Positions 22,569-34,063 of a stretch of DNA of 64,000 nt are shown here, piece by piece. The notes beneath the pieces are model-generated. The model had not been told where the DNA came from and ran no database searches. It was given only the letters and a program-made list of their open reading frames with translations. This DNA comes from Naematelia aurantialba (lineage: Eukaryota; Basidiomycota; Tremellomycetes; Tremellales; Naemateliaceae). Both the position numbers and the translations under genes were made by a program. Location: positions 682,001 to 746,000 of the forward strand of contig JAKFAO010000011.1 in assembly GCA_021527695.1 (NCBI GenBank). The letters run 5' to 3'. Positions within the stretch are counted from its first letter, which is position 1; each line of letters begins with the position of its first letter.

Positions 22569-25553
22569 TCACTTTGTCCAGCTGTCCCAATCGGGTGTCC
22601 ACCCTGCGCCAGGCGTATCAGCCGGAATATCCAGCAACGAAGCGAGGTCTGAGAAATTCTGCAGCGCGGCAAAGTCGAACAGCGGGAGCGGCGGCGCTGG
22701 CAGGGGGTTTGAGATGGGTATGTCGGGTTTCGGCGGGTCTGCCGCCTCGAGTGGTTGCGGGGCGGTGGGGAGCGGTGCGGGCTGGGGTTGGATGGTTTCG
22801 TATATCCTGTGAGGGTCAGTGTGCTGGTCAGCGGGCTCGTCCTGGTTGGGAGATTGAAACTGGGAGAGAGGAGAGAAGAGAGAAGGAGAGAAGGAGCGAG
22901 GGAATGAAGGCAGGAAGGAGAGTAGACACAAGGCGAGGACAGGAAAGTAATGGCGAGTGGCGGCGCAACTCACGCATTGAGCCCATCGAACCTCCCCACC
23001 AACATATCCGCAATCGCCGTCGTCGTAGACGCCGCCCCCGCGCCATAATCACCCATGACCTCATCTGTCATGTGCTCAAACAGCTCGCGAAACGGCACGG
23101 CAGCAGGGAAGAGCTGGGCGTATATCGCTAGTGTTGAGGAACAGGCTCGTAGGGCGCGAGAGGAGGTGCGGTGCGGTATCACGGTGGGGAGCACTGAAAG
23201 GCTACAGACCCTCAGCGAGCATTCTTCCACGCACAATGCACGTGCGAATCGTGTTCTAGCAGTAGGGCGGCGGTATGGGACAGAGGCGCGGCACCTACCA
23301 GTGCAAGAGGGTCATGCCGCATCCAAAGATGTTGTATAGCGACACGATTGTGTGTTTCGTGTTGGGCGCCTGGGACACTTTGCGTACGAGCTACGCCACG
23401 TCAGCACCTGGCGAAAATGTCTGATGCGAGGGTGCTGCAGGAAAACTCGAGGCTCCACAGACAATGAGACTTGAAGCTTCCTCAGATAACGAGACTCGAA
23501 GGCTCCAGAGACAGAGAAGCTCGAAGACTTCCAAGACAACGTGAAGAGGCCCACAAGGCCACAAAACAAGTGGCACCCACCTCGCAGGTCTCAGCGGCGG
23601 CCGTGGCACACAGCATGAGCAGCGGGTCTCTTGGTGTAGCGCGGATAGCCGAGGGGCGGAGGATGTACAGCACGGCCTCAAAGTACATCATTTGGTGCTT
23701 GAAATCCGGCTGGCACGGGATCCCGCCGCCGGCTGGTTCTTTGGGGATCGTGCGTCTCCACTCTTCCATCTCTGTGAGGAATCCTTCGACCTCTTCGCGT
23801 TTTGGCGAGGGCGCCTGGATCGAGTAGAAGGCCGTCTGGACGCGCGAGCGAACGACGTACAGCCTCGTCGAGTGAATAGCAGACGACATGCTCGTGATCT
23901 TCCCGGTGAGGGTGTAGGGCGCAGAGGTGCCCGACGCCGCAGCCTGCTGCAGACTCGCAATGAGTGTCGCGTCGCGGCAGTCCCAGTCCACGTCGACGGG
24001 GAGACCGACATCAATGTCCCGATCATTGAGGTTGAACGGCCGCCCGCTCGAGAAGCAGATCAGCCGGTCAAAGCAGTACACGGACCAGAACACGCGTTTG
24101 CCCAGCTCGTGTGCGACCGGCGCGCTGTGTGGAGCCGCCTTGCGGTGCAGCCCGAGCTCCACGCATAACCGCATGGCGAACCCACACAACAGCCAGATCG
24201 ACGGAGCCGAGGTCGCTCGAAACGCAAAGAAGATGAGCATCAGCAGCGCCCGCACAGTCATCAAGTCGTGCGGCGCGATCACTGAATCCGTGTACCGCAT
24301 AGCCTGCTCGAGGTACCTGCTCAACTCGTCAGTCTAGCACGGCAGCATGCCGCATACCGCCGGCTTGACATCGCGGATGCATTAGACAGACTCACGTTTC
24401 TCCCGACTCGAGTGATGGATCCCGTATGAACGTCGAGCCGATCGCAAACAGCACCCAAAGGAAGAATGCACCGACCTGGTCGTCGGTCGGCGCATCCGGT
24501 CCGGCAAAGCAGATCTGATCACGCCGTTCATGCCACGCCCGTAGCCTGTCCCACTGCATGAACCCATAGCGAGCCTGCACGTGGTCGTACACGGCGCCAA
24601 AGATCTCTTCAAACGACTCGACACTCGGCAGAGAGGGGTTCGGGTTGGTCGAGACGCGTACAGGAGGCGAGGGCTGGATGCTGGTACTTGGATCGCCAAT
24701 TTTTGGCGGCGCAATCTTGGGATGCCGCAACGAGCTGTCCAGCATCAGCCTCATCCTGCGTCGCGTCGTGCGTTGCGGGTCTGCCGCAAGCATGGATTGC
24801 TACAGGGGGTCCCTAGGTGGCAGAGGGACAAGGACAGTTTGCACTTGGTGCTCACCTCTTGAGGATCTTTGCGAATCTGAAAGCGGACGTCTCTCCTAGC
24901 AGCATCTCGGAGTTGAGTTGTTTCAGATACCCTGAATCAGAGGACATCTCATCCAGCGCCCTCTGGGGCAGGGACGGGCTCTGCGAGGGCCGCGGGTCGT
25001 AGTGGTCGTTGATCTCTGGATGCTGTGGGTCGAGCTGTGCCAGCGCACTCTCGAGGTTCGCAACTCGGCTCTCCAGCGCCTGGATATACCTGCATCCCTC
25101 AGCTATGATACATGACTCCACCTCTTTGTGCACATCAGGTCACAGACGGTGGGACTCACTTCTCACCCCCCGCATGCTTCGCCACCGGGTTCTCGAATAT
25201 ACATTCCGCCGACGACTTGGCACAGCGGGCACAGCTCCTGTCATCCCGATGATCAGTTGCGCACTCCCGACCGGTCGTGTCATGGGTTGGCCTGCCCTCG
25301 CGAGCAAGACCACAGCGACGCACCCATCGCTGTTTTCGCCCATGAAACACTTCAATTTCTTCGCCTTGCACCGGTTGCACGCATTCGCACAGCGCTCGCG
25401 CTTGTCTGCGCTCCCTCTCCGCCGCTTCTTGAGCACAGGCGACCGCTCCGAATCCGAGATCGACATCGGTGCACGGAACGGCGCGACGGCCGTGACTGAG
25501 CTTTGCGCGGGGAACCCAAAATCCGGGAACGAGAAGGGCGATGTCCCGTTCAT
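22569..25553 (-). CDS. Zn2Cys6 transcription factor with fungal MHR domain (one unresolved exon junction)
   Basis: Fungal zinc-cluster regulator. Exons read: complement(join(22569..22806,22974..23201,23299..23390,23581..24316,24396..24799,24856..25089,25160..25237,25324..25553)), about 745 aa. The DNA-binding cluster is CNRCKAKKLKC...CARCAKSSAEC, split by an intron and preceded by a basic KKRRRGSADKRER. A coiled coil follows (YIQALESRVANLESALAQL). The fungal-specific transcription factor domain runs from about residue 250 (AFFLWVLFAIGSTF, WLLCGFAMRLCVELGLHRKA, GKRVFWSVYCFDRLICFSSGRP). The C-terminus is Pro-rich and acidic. The intron 24800-24855 has a clear GTGAGC donor and a TAG acceptor but does not keep frame: two bases are left over and the next exon starts at a codon boundary. 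A sequence error, a rare splice site or a real frameshift is possible. Start at 25553 chosen because upstream frame residues lack similarity; 25655 is the alternative. Confidence 0.8.
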
Positions 25554-26188
25554 GTCGTCCAATAAGCTCCCAATGGCGAATGCGGCGAAGTAATAAGAGT
25601 AGAGGATTGTGTTTGAGAGAAGCTGAGCTGTGGAATGGGTAGAGTTTACACTCACGAACAGCAGGGAAATACGAATTTCTATGTTTCCTTATCTCTGGGG
25701 CAAAAAGCCAACGTACCTGAGATAAGGGTCGGGAAGCAGGCGCTTGCTCTATTCCGCGGCGACTATCAACTGTTCTTCTATCATCTTTGAGCCAGTTTTC
25801 ATGTGGGGCAGCAGCATGGGAGAGCGAGAGGCAAACGGAGCGAGAAGAACGATTGACTTTGACTGTTTGTTCCGGTTGCAGTCGAGAAATCGGCCAGGAG
25901 AAAAGAGACGGCCAGCGCCGTACTTCCCGTGACACATACATCCTACCTCAATACAATGGCCAGATCCCTTGCATGAACAAGCGCTGCTGTTGAACGTGCA
26001 GCACGGGCGTCGACAGTCTGGCATCTTTGCATAAAACTAAATCGTATGAGCAGTGAGTGTGAGCCACCAGCAGAGGTCTCGACAGCGATCAGAGCGAGGC
26101 AGTCGTCGGCGGCGATGTCCGCCGTCGCGACGATGCAAGCTGCTCTTATTGTCGTCATCGACCACTCACCACTCGTGGCATCTCCACT
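25554..26188. other. Divergent intergenic region, Zn2Cys6 factor / MATH-BTB gene
   Basis: 635 bp between divergent starts. No gene or clear repeat recognised; presumed bidirectional promoter. Confidence 0.45.
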
Positions 26189-29004
26189 ATGACAGCGGTC
26201 CCACCCCCCTATGCTCCTCGCGACCATGCACAAGGTGAGTCTGCATGGCTGTACGCGGGTCATGGTGGTGGGTGGAAGCATGCAGAGAGTGGGGCAACCA
26301 GGTTGACGATGAGCAGTGCAGTCTACCGCTTCCGCTTCTTCGAGCTCGGTGGCGGGGCCGACTGCTGGCCTCGAGTTTAGCGAGACGACGTCGGTGACGC
26401 TGGAATGGAAGATCACTGGTATGAAGGCGATGTATGATCAGAGCCGAGGAGAGGCAAAGTCGTCAGTCACTACTGTGTGATGGGACATTGTGCACGGTGT
26501 TGACGGTGTAGGAAATGCATCAAATCCGCCGTCTTTGGCGACGCTGACAACCTGTGGGAGGTGCTGTGGTACCCCAATTCTGGGGTACAAGGCGGAGAGT
26601 ATGCCAGTCTGTATCTGTCCTGCGTGGTGAGCTCCGCATGTGTACACTGCTGCATACGACGATGGAACGACTGACGCGATGTCTGTGCAGCCGACGGCAC
26701 AGGAGCGCGATCAGGGCCTGGGCAACAAATGGATACGCAAGGGTCTGTGGTGGTTCCGCTTCGAAGTCAAGTCGACCATCCCAGACGACCGGACCGGCAA
26801 GGTGGTGACGCTAGCGACGAAAGATGCGTCGGACCACACATTTGCCGTGAAGACCGCCAACTGGGGTTGGCAGCAGTTCGCCAAGCGCGACCAATTGTTC
26901 CTCCACAACACGGTGCTGCACACCGACAGCGTTCTGGTGGTGTGCACGATCCAGGCGCAACCGCAGCCGCCGGCAGGGTGGTGGCTGGGTCTGGGGCTGC
27001 CCCCGCGCGCAGACCTCGTGCCTGCCAACACGGTGGTCAGCGGGCGGAACGTGGGGAGCGGAGGCGGCCTCAGCAGCTGGGCGGGGGGAGACGGTGCCAG
27101 CGGCGGAGTGGCCGGCGGCACCACTGCGGGAGGTGGGGTCAAGCGGGTCGTGCCCCGGGATCTGGTGAACAGCGTAGGCGCGTTGCTGGACGATCAACGT
27201 GAGTGGACACTTGGACATTCCACCCATGCTACAGGTATCGGATATCGGGGCTGACGCTCGTTGGCCTGTTCTGCAGTGTACTCGGACGTTGAATTCATCA
27301 TCTCTCCTCCGGGCGGACGGCGGAAGGGCGGGTCAAGCGACTCTGATCCCCCGCCGCCCAAGCGCATCTATGCTGCCAAGAAGCTGCTGCTGCGATGCGA
27401 GTACTTTGAAGCCATGTTCAACGGCGGGTTCCGCGAGGTCGAGGGTGTCATCGAGGATGTGAGTCTCATCTCCTTGCAACTCCAAATGCTATAGCCCGGA
27501 TCTCACAGCATGCTTACGCAGAATTAGGAAGATTCGGACGAGGAGATGGACGTGCTGTCCGACTCGGACGTGGAGGACGAGATTGGCGTGCCGCTGTCCG
27601 CTGGAGCTCACCTAGGTCCGAACCTCACCACCACGACGAGCCGGACATCCTCGACCCTCGCGCTGCGGCAGTCCATGCCGGCCGACGCACATGCTGCCGT
27701 TCCCGACGAAGAGCGCGGGACGGACGAGGACTCTGAGCTCGAGGACGCAGCGGTGCTCGGCGAGGGCCACGCAGACCAGTCGATGGAGGACGACGCCCCC
27801 CAGATACAGACTAGCAATAAGCGGGAGATCACGCCGGGGCGGACGTTGACTGGACCAGCAGGAGGGGGGGCTGTCGGGGCTGTGGTCATGGGGCCGAAGA
27901 AGACGAGGGTCGTCGTCCGCGATGCTGCGTGGTCCACCTGGTGGGCGATCCTCTACTACGTAGGTGCTGAAGTGAAACTCTCTGCCATCGAGCGTGAATC
28001 CACGTCGTGGCCAACCTCACTCCGGAATCGTCAAGCCCCACTTCGAAGACGTGCATCTCTCTGTCCGGTTCTGCCACCCCTCATCTCCTGTAGTTGCTGT
28101 GGCTGTTACTGTGGCTATCGACGTTATTGTGGCCACTGTGCCACTGTGGCATCGCTGACCAGACCAGCTGTACACCGACACAATCTACTTTGCCCCCCTC
28201 TCCTCGTCCTTCACACACGAGTCCCCCGTCTCCACCACGCCTCTGCCGACCCACTCTCGACCGGGAAGCATGACGTCCTCCCTGCCCCCGCCCGTCCCGC
28301 TGCAAGACATGAAGACGCGCCAGCAGTGGATCCAGGCGTGGCTCGACGAGCGGGGCATCACGCCGGACGTTCCTGGTCCCCGACCGGTTTCCGCCAAAGC
28401 AGTGTACAGGCTCGCCGACAAGCTCGACCTGCAGGCGCTCAAGCTGCGCGCGTTCCAGCATATCGTAGGCGGCTTGACGGCGCAGAATATCCCGGCAGAG
28501 GTGTTTTCCCGCTTCAGCTCGACGTTTGAGCATGTCCGGAAGGTGTGTTGCGTGTCTGCGTCGAGCTCAATCGCCAAACACGCTGCCGCATTCTGGAAAT
28601 CAAAAACCACCCCGCTAACTCCCCACAGGTCCAGGTCGCGTTCTTCCTCAAACACTGGAGCGAGATCAAGAAGTCCGAGACGATGGGCCAGATATGGCAG
28701 CAGATCAGGCTGGGGAAACATGCCGGGTTCGAAGAGGGTGTGTGGCTGTGCTTCCGCCTTGACTGTCACCTGCTGTTCATCCTCCCCCTCTTGCTTGTCC
28801 TCTGTGGCCTCTTGACCAGCCCTCTCCAACTCTGTCCTTGCCGTCTATCTCCAACGCTGTCCTTGCCCTCTTTCCACCTTCTCGCTTTCCCTTCCCCTCT
28901 CGCTACCTCTCTCCTCCCACCAGCCTCGGACGGGAGACGCGGCGCGCTGATACGCGACAGTATGGCCATTCATCATTGAACAGCTCGACTATCGGTCCTC
29001 GTGA
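26189..29004 (+). CDS. MATH and BTB/POZ domain protein
   Basis: Probable substrate adaptor for a Cullin-3 ubiquitin ligase, by family analogy (MATH binds substrate, BTB binds Cul3). Exons: join(26189..26234,26317..26461,26512..26626,26691..27198,27277..27458,27528..27959,28168..28542,28629..28737,28961..29004); 651 aa, all phases closed. The MATH-like fold begins LEWKITGMKAMY, with KSAVFGDADNLWEVLWYPNSG, GGEYASLYLSC and GLWWFRFEVK. A Gly-rich linker leads to the BTB start (LYSDVEFIISPP, AAKKLLLRCEYFEAMFNGGF). An acidic insert of about 130 residues (DSDEEMDVLSDSDVEDEIG onward) interrupts the BTB before WWAILYYLYTDTIYFAPL. The C-terminal helical part (YRLADKLDLQALKLRAFQHIV) is BACK-like. It ends in LDYRSS. 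Confidence 0.88.
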
Positions 29005-29769
29005 GCGGTACGGCGCGGAGTGGGGTCATGGGCCATGAGGCGACCGGCCACTGTACTGTCGGATGAGGGGGAACGGGATGAACAAAGTGCGCGTGGTGGG
29101 GAAGTCTGGATCGGCAAGTGTGTGCGCGTGGGGTCAGAAGTGTAATGACCAAGTGGTGGGTGGCGGGTGACGGCGTGCAAAGTGCAAAGTGTAATGAGCA
29201 GTTGTCGAGTGACAGCGTGTGAAGTGGAAAGAAGCACTTGCGATATCCGAGCGCGTGTGTGCGAGCGTGCATTCGAGTGTCTAGGCATGAGGCCGCGTGA
29301 GGCGGTTGTGCCGATACAAGTCTGCCGCTGCCCAGCGATCCAGTGACGTGCAGCGTTGTACTTTCTGCATGCAGTGCAGTGAATGATCAAACGAGTTGCC
29401 GAGGTATTCGTCAAACGAGTTGCCAAGGTATTAGCCAACGAGTCGCCCAGGCGTGGTGTCTGTTCTTCCTGCACTCAACATGCATGATACTTGACATTCA
29501 ACATCGCCCGTCATTATGATAAATCCTCGTAATCACCACACGACACCAACAGATAGACGCCTAGACAGCTAGACAGCTAGACAAAGACAGCAGCCGCCGC
29601 CGCACACCAACAGCCCATCACCGCCAGGTTCTCGCTCATTTCTTCGTACCTTGCAACCCTCGCCCATCTGCGTCCTTTTCGCCCTCTTCGCGCATTTGGC
29701 CAACGCCACTCGCCACTCTCACCTTCGACAGCCGGCCCGAGCCGCACCGCATGACCGTCTCACGACGCA
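29005..29769. other. Convergent intergenic region
   Basis: 765 bp between the MATH-BTB stop and the RAD21 stop. Short repeats occur at 29165-29225 (GTGACGGCGTG with AAAGTGTAATGA), 29385-29445 (CAAACGAGTTGCC twice) and 29555-29585 (AGACAGCTAGACA). No gene recognised. Confidence 0.5.
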
Positions 29770-32248
29770 TCACGCAGCAATACCCTCAAACAGCCTCTCC
29801 TTCCCTCTGATCTGGATATCTCCAAACGCCTCCCTCTGCTCTAGGCGCACCATATCCTTCGTCCCCAGGACGAGCAATTCAAAGAAAAATGCGGAAGCTC
29901 CGCGCTTGGTTGCCTAGCCGACGTCAGCGCATCCGTTCCCTATCCACTAGCTGCGATGGATACTCGGCAAATACTTGCCAAGTAATGGCAAGTAATCCGG
30001 AATATACAAGTAATCCGGAATATATTCGATGTACGCCCACTCACCCTAGTAGCCAGCTGTTCAAACGACACCACCTTCTCCTGCTCCTGCTCCTTCTCGA
30101 TGCTCTCAATCTCGCGTCTCAACAACCCCATCGCCATCCCCGTATTCCTACTGACCCCGCCACTGCCCCCGCCTACAGCCGGTTGCTCGCTCACAACGCT
30201 CTTGCTCGGCGTGGAAAGTGTATAAGCGCTCTCTGCAGCCTCCGACCTCGTACGCGGATCAAACATCGCCAGAGGATGTGCGAGCTCGTCCCCGGCATAC
30301 TGGATTTGCCGGGCAATACTCTCAGCCCGCGATGGGGCCAGTGAGGCTTCCCTCTCGCGCTCGCGCTGTCTCGCTGCTTTGCGGGGCGTAACGAGCGTCT
30401 CGTCGACGTTGAATGCCATGCTGTCGTCTCCTGGTATCGCGCCTAGGTCGAAACTGTCGTCGCCGGGTCCCGGGACCATTGGGATGTCAAACTCATCGAG
30501 GCCAGGAATCATCGACCTCCGTCGAGCCACTTCTATCTCGTCTTCCTCCTCTAGCCGCGGGCGCTTGGACGCATAATCCTCCCGTTCGAGTTCCAGGTTT
30601 CGATCCCGATCGCGGCGCAACACGTTTGCGGGAAACTCGAACAGCTCGCGCAACTCGTCTGCCAGCCCTTCAGGACCGAGGTAGATGCGCGTTTCTCCTC
30701 CCACCCGAGAGGTAGGGAGAAAGTGCCGGTCAGGGTCGGCTACGATCTCCTGGAAACGCAGCAGGTCGGCATTTGCAGGGATGAATCGCTCTTCACCAAG
30801 GATGTGCGAGTTGTCCACTGGTCCAGACTGGTCCGGCAGCTCAAGCTCGTCGTCTGCCTGAAGAAGGCGGGGGCGCTTGGCTTTCGCCGGACCACGTTGA
30901 GGCTGTGAGGCAATGCGAGCGGCAGCCCGAGGTGTCAGATCGGTGATCCCGGCACCAGCTGGGGGAGATACAGGAGGGGGAGTGGACAATGCACTCGCTA
31001 TACTGTCTCAGCGCTACACGGAAGCGAAATAAAAGTAGCGGGACTCACACTCTCTCCGCGACCGTTCCTCGAGCACCGGCAGCTCCGGTTGGTCCGCGTC
31101 GAACAGGCCCAAATCCATACCCTCGAAACCAGCCTCCCCCATTCCCGATCCAGCACCAAACACGCTCGAATCATCTCGTCTCCTGCTCGTTTCACTGCCC
31201 GCCCGGCTACTCAGTGCCATCTGCCCCTCTCTGCCCGTCTCCAGCTCGAGTGAATCGTCCAGCCCCAGATCAAGACCTAGATCAATGGGAGCGAAGTCCT
31301 GCGAATCTAGGTGCGACGTCCCGTCCAGATCATGCGAGCCCTGCCGTGATGCCGTAGAGCCGCCGCCGTAGAGAGACGGTGCGCGCGGTCTGCCAAAGTT
31401 GTATGCTCCGAATTCGCGCGTGGTAGGACGTAGTGATTTGATCGGTTCGCGCGACGCAAATGTTGGTGGAGGCGCGGCCCATGACCTATAGAAATATATG
31501 TCAGATGTCAGATGTCAGGCTTGATTAGAATTGTGGCGAGGCCGGCGCAGGGGTGGAGAAGTGGGGGACGCACCAATCGAAAAAGTTGAAATCGTCAGGC
31601 TGGTCGGCAAAGGTGATGGCGCTCTTGGCGGCCCGGATTTGGTCTTCTGGGAGATCAACAATACCGGGCCGGAAAGCCTGTGGTCCTCGTTAGCGACTTG
31701 GTATTGGTGGGCTGCGAGTGTTGGGGTGCTCGCATCAAACCGAGACGTATACGTACGAGAGAAATGCGCTCGCGGGTCTCTTTGCAGTCATCTAGCAGGT
31801 ATTGCACTTTACGTGAATAGATCCTCGTCACTCCCAGCATAAGCTGTCCAGATAAACGTAAAGTTATGGGTCCGTCCTCCTGCGTGAGAATCGCATCTGA
31901 GGAATATGTCAGTACCGTATCAGGATCCCGTATCCTCTAGGCGGACCGCTCCGCTAAAGCGGGAAGGGAGGAAGAAAGGAGAGCAGGAGAGAAGGAAAGA
32001 AGGATGGTAAGGAGAGGAGAGAAGGAGAGGAGAGGAGGAGAGGAGGAGAGGAAGGAGAGGAGAGAAGGAGAAAAGGAGAGAAGGAAGCAGGACAGAAGGA
32101 AAGAAGAGAGAACCAAGCACGTACCGACACTCTCCTCGACATCGACCCCGAGAGCCTGCTGCTTTGAGAGTTTGCGCTCATGGTGCGCTGACAACCATAC
32201 TTTCGCCAGCGGGCCGCGCTTGGACAAGATGAGTTCTGTCAAGAGCAT
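29770..32248 (-). CDS. RAD21: Cohesin kleisin subunit Rad21/Scc1
   Basis: Kleisin that closes the SMC1-SMC3 ring for sister-chromatid cohesion and is cut by separase at anaphase. Exons: complement(join(29770..29913,30045..30997,31049..31485,31574..31677,31757..31896,32125..32248)); 633 aa in phase. The N-terminal kleisin domain is clear: ELILSKRGPLAKVWLSAHHERKL, ITLRLSGQLMLGVTRIYSRK, VQYLLDDCKETRERI. The middle is acidic and disordered, with a PIDLGLDLGLDDSLELE stretch and basic patches. The C-terminal winged helix is VVSFEQLATRATKRGASAFFFELLVLGTKD then FGDIQIRGKERLF. I call RAD21 rather than meiotic REC8 because of the close match at both ends to mitotic Scc1; REC8 is the alternative. Intron 1 (31897-32124) holds a long GGAGAGGA purine tract. 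The intron 29914-30044 contains a tandem AAGTAATCCGGAATATA repeat. Confidence 0.92.
31975..32112. repeat. GA-rich purine tract in RAD21 intron 1
   Basis: Almost continuous purine on the plus strand, with repeated GGAGAGGA and AAGGAGAG units (polypyrimidine in the sense of RAD21). It sits in the first intron, upstream of its acceptor. Confidence 0.8.
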
Positions 32249-34063
32249 CTTGGTAGTTGTCGTGCTCCTCGCCGGCGTGAATCAACGTGCAAGCGGCGAC
32301 AAGTACGCCGAGTGAAACGGAAATCGGGAGACGGCCAGCCTCGTTCACCAATTCGTCAAGAGAGCCAGTTGAGCGATTCGATTTGTATGCTCGACGATGC
32401 ACTCGGACCAAGGATCAAGACGACACGGAGGAGACACAGACACCAGTCGCCAGGCAAGCAGAGGCAAACGAGACAAGAGGCAGAAATCGGGATGCCAATT
32501 CAGACTGGGATCATGACGAAAAGGTCCGTGAGCCGTTCGTGCCGTCGCGGGTTGACTGGACGCGGCACAAAAAAAGAGACACGCGTGAGGGGTTCACGCA
32601 CCCAAGGGGGCGGGGCTCCATCCTCGCGTTGTTCGGCGTTTTGGTCCCCAACCGACTGCGTGGCATGACGTGGCATTGTCTACGAATCATTGTATCATTG
32701 TCCTCGTCACCCGTCAGAGGAGGTAGGGGTGCTGCCGCACGTTTCATACAATACCTGCTCGCTTGTAGCAGCGCTTCCTTTCGATCATAGCCCTTGCGGA
32801 GTCGAGACGTTTCATCGAGGGACAGCCCTCGTTATATTCGCGCACACTTCGCAGTCGCTGCTGACGTTTTGCTGATGTTGTATGCGGGGACTTGCATCTG
32901 CTGAAAACCCCCGACGACCACGCCGGTTCGGCCGTTGCGTGCCGGAACCTGCCGGTGTCGGGGCCCGGGGTTTTTTCCGCCCGTCGATCGCCACTGTCAC
33001 GTCACTCGCATTTTCCCCGATTCGCACACCGGGAAACCCGGAGGGGAAGAGCCGTGTCGGGCGTTTTCGCCGTTGCCATTCCCTGGAGAGGGCACCAGAG
33101 GGAGACAGCTTCCATCAAGGGGAACGGGAGGATCGTCCTTTGGTTTCCCTCTGGTAACACTGCCGAGGACCCTCAGTCCTCAATGGACTGGGCGTGCACC
33201 GAGAAGGAGACGCGTCTCGTGCTCTGGCAGGAATCGCTCGAGGTTTTACAGTCTGTGCCAGAACGCCATGTCCCTTCGGCCGCCGGGAGCCGCCCGAAAG
33301 GTCTCCCCCGCCGCGACAACCGTGTGCGTATCTCCTCAAGCTTCCATCATGTTTCTCCTCTTCTCTGCCCGCCGTCTGGGCCGTTACCCAGGGCAGAACG
33401 GTGGAGCCGTCGGATAAAAAAGGCAACAGGGGATGCGAGGGCTGGAACCCAGAATAATATTTCTTCTGAGGATAACTGTCCGGTGGCGTCGCGGGTGGGT
33501 GACCTGTTGGTCCTCACCCCCCCCCCTAAATAACCCCGAGAGGGAAGAACACGGGCGGGAAAATGAACGAGAAAGACAAATCTCCCAATCGAGAGCACAT
33601 GGTGGCAATTCCAGGCAAAATGGCCAAAACAGTTGGCTGTGAAGCACCGCCCCGTTGCATCCTGTTCCTTTCCGCTCTCTTCCCCCCTCCCTTTGTCTCC
33701 CCCCTCCCCCCCTTCCCTCCCCCCGCGCGTCATTTCCTTTTTTCTCACCTCTTTTCACTACAGCCTCTCTCTCTCTCTCTCGTCTCTTTCATCCCTTCTC
33801 TTCTTCCCCTCCCCCAAACACCTTGCTTTCTCTTGCCATCTGTCGTTCTGCTTTGCTGTATCATACCGTTCATCTCGACGACTTTTGTATCATCCAGTGA
33901 TCTCTAGTGGAATCTCGACTAGTCAACTGCACGACGAGTCAAACCCTCCAACCCTCTCGGTCACAAACAACGCTCTGAACGTGTTGTGCTACCCGACTCT
34001 CGTGTCCGGCAGACGACCTCTTGCCCTTTGGGCTCTTGCTCTCCCTCCGTTCGCCGACCTCAA
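32249..34063. other. Long divergent intergenic region, RAD21 / C2H2 factor
   Basis: 1.8 kb, the longest gene-free stretch here. Frames across 32880-33530 are open on several strands, but none shows a domain. 33655-33800 is strongly C/T-rich just upstream of the C2H2 gene, typical of a long 5' leader. Long upstream regions are common for regulated transcription-factor genes. A short non-coding RNA or upstream ORF cannot be excluded. Confidence 0.5.

Noticed and set aside
26411..26424. GTATGA donor after WKIT in the MATH-BTB gene
   Set aside because: Splicing there breaks frame; reading on gives the expected MATH residues GMKAMY and a GTCAGT donor at 26462 that closes phase.
32892..33533. Overlapping open frames in the RAD21 / C2H2 spacer
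   Set aside because: Open in several frames at once because of GC content; no conserved residues seen in any.
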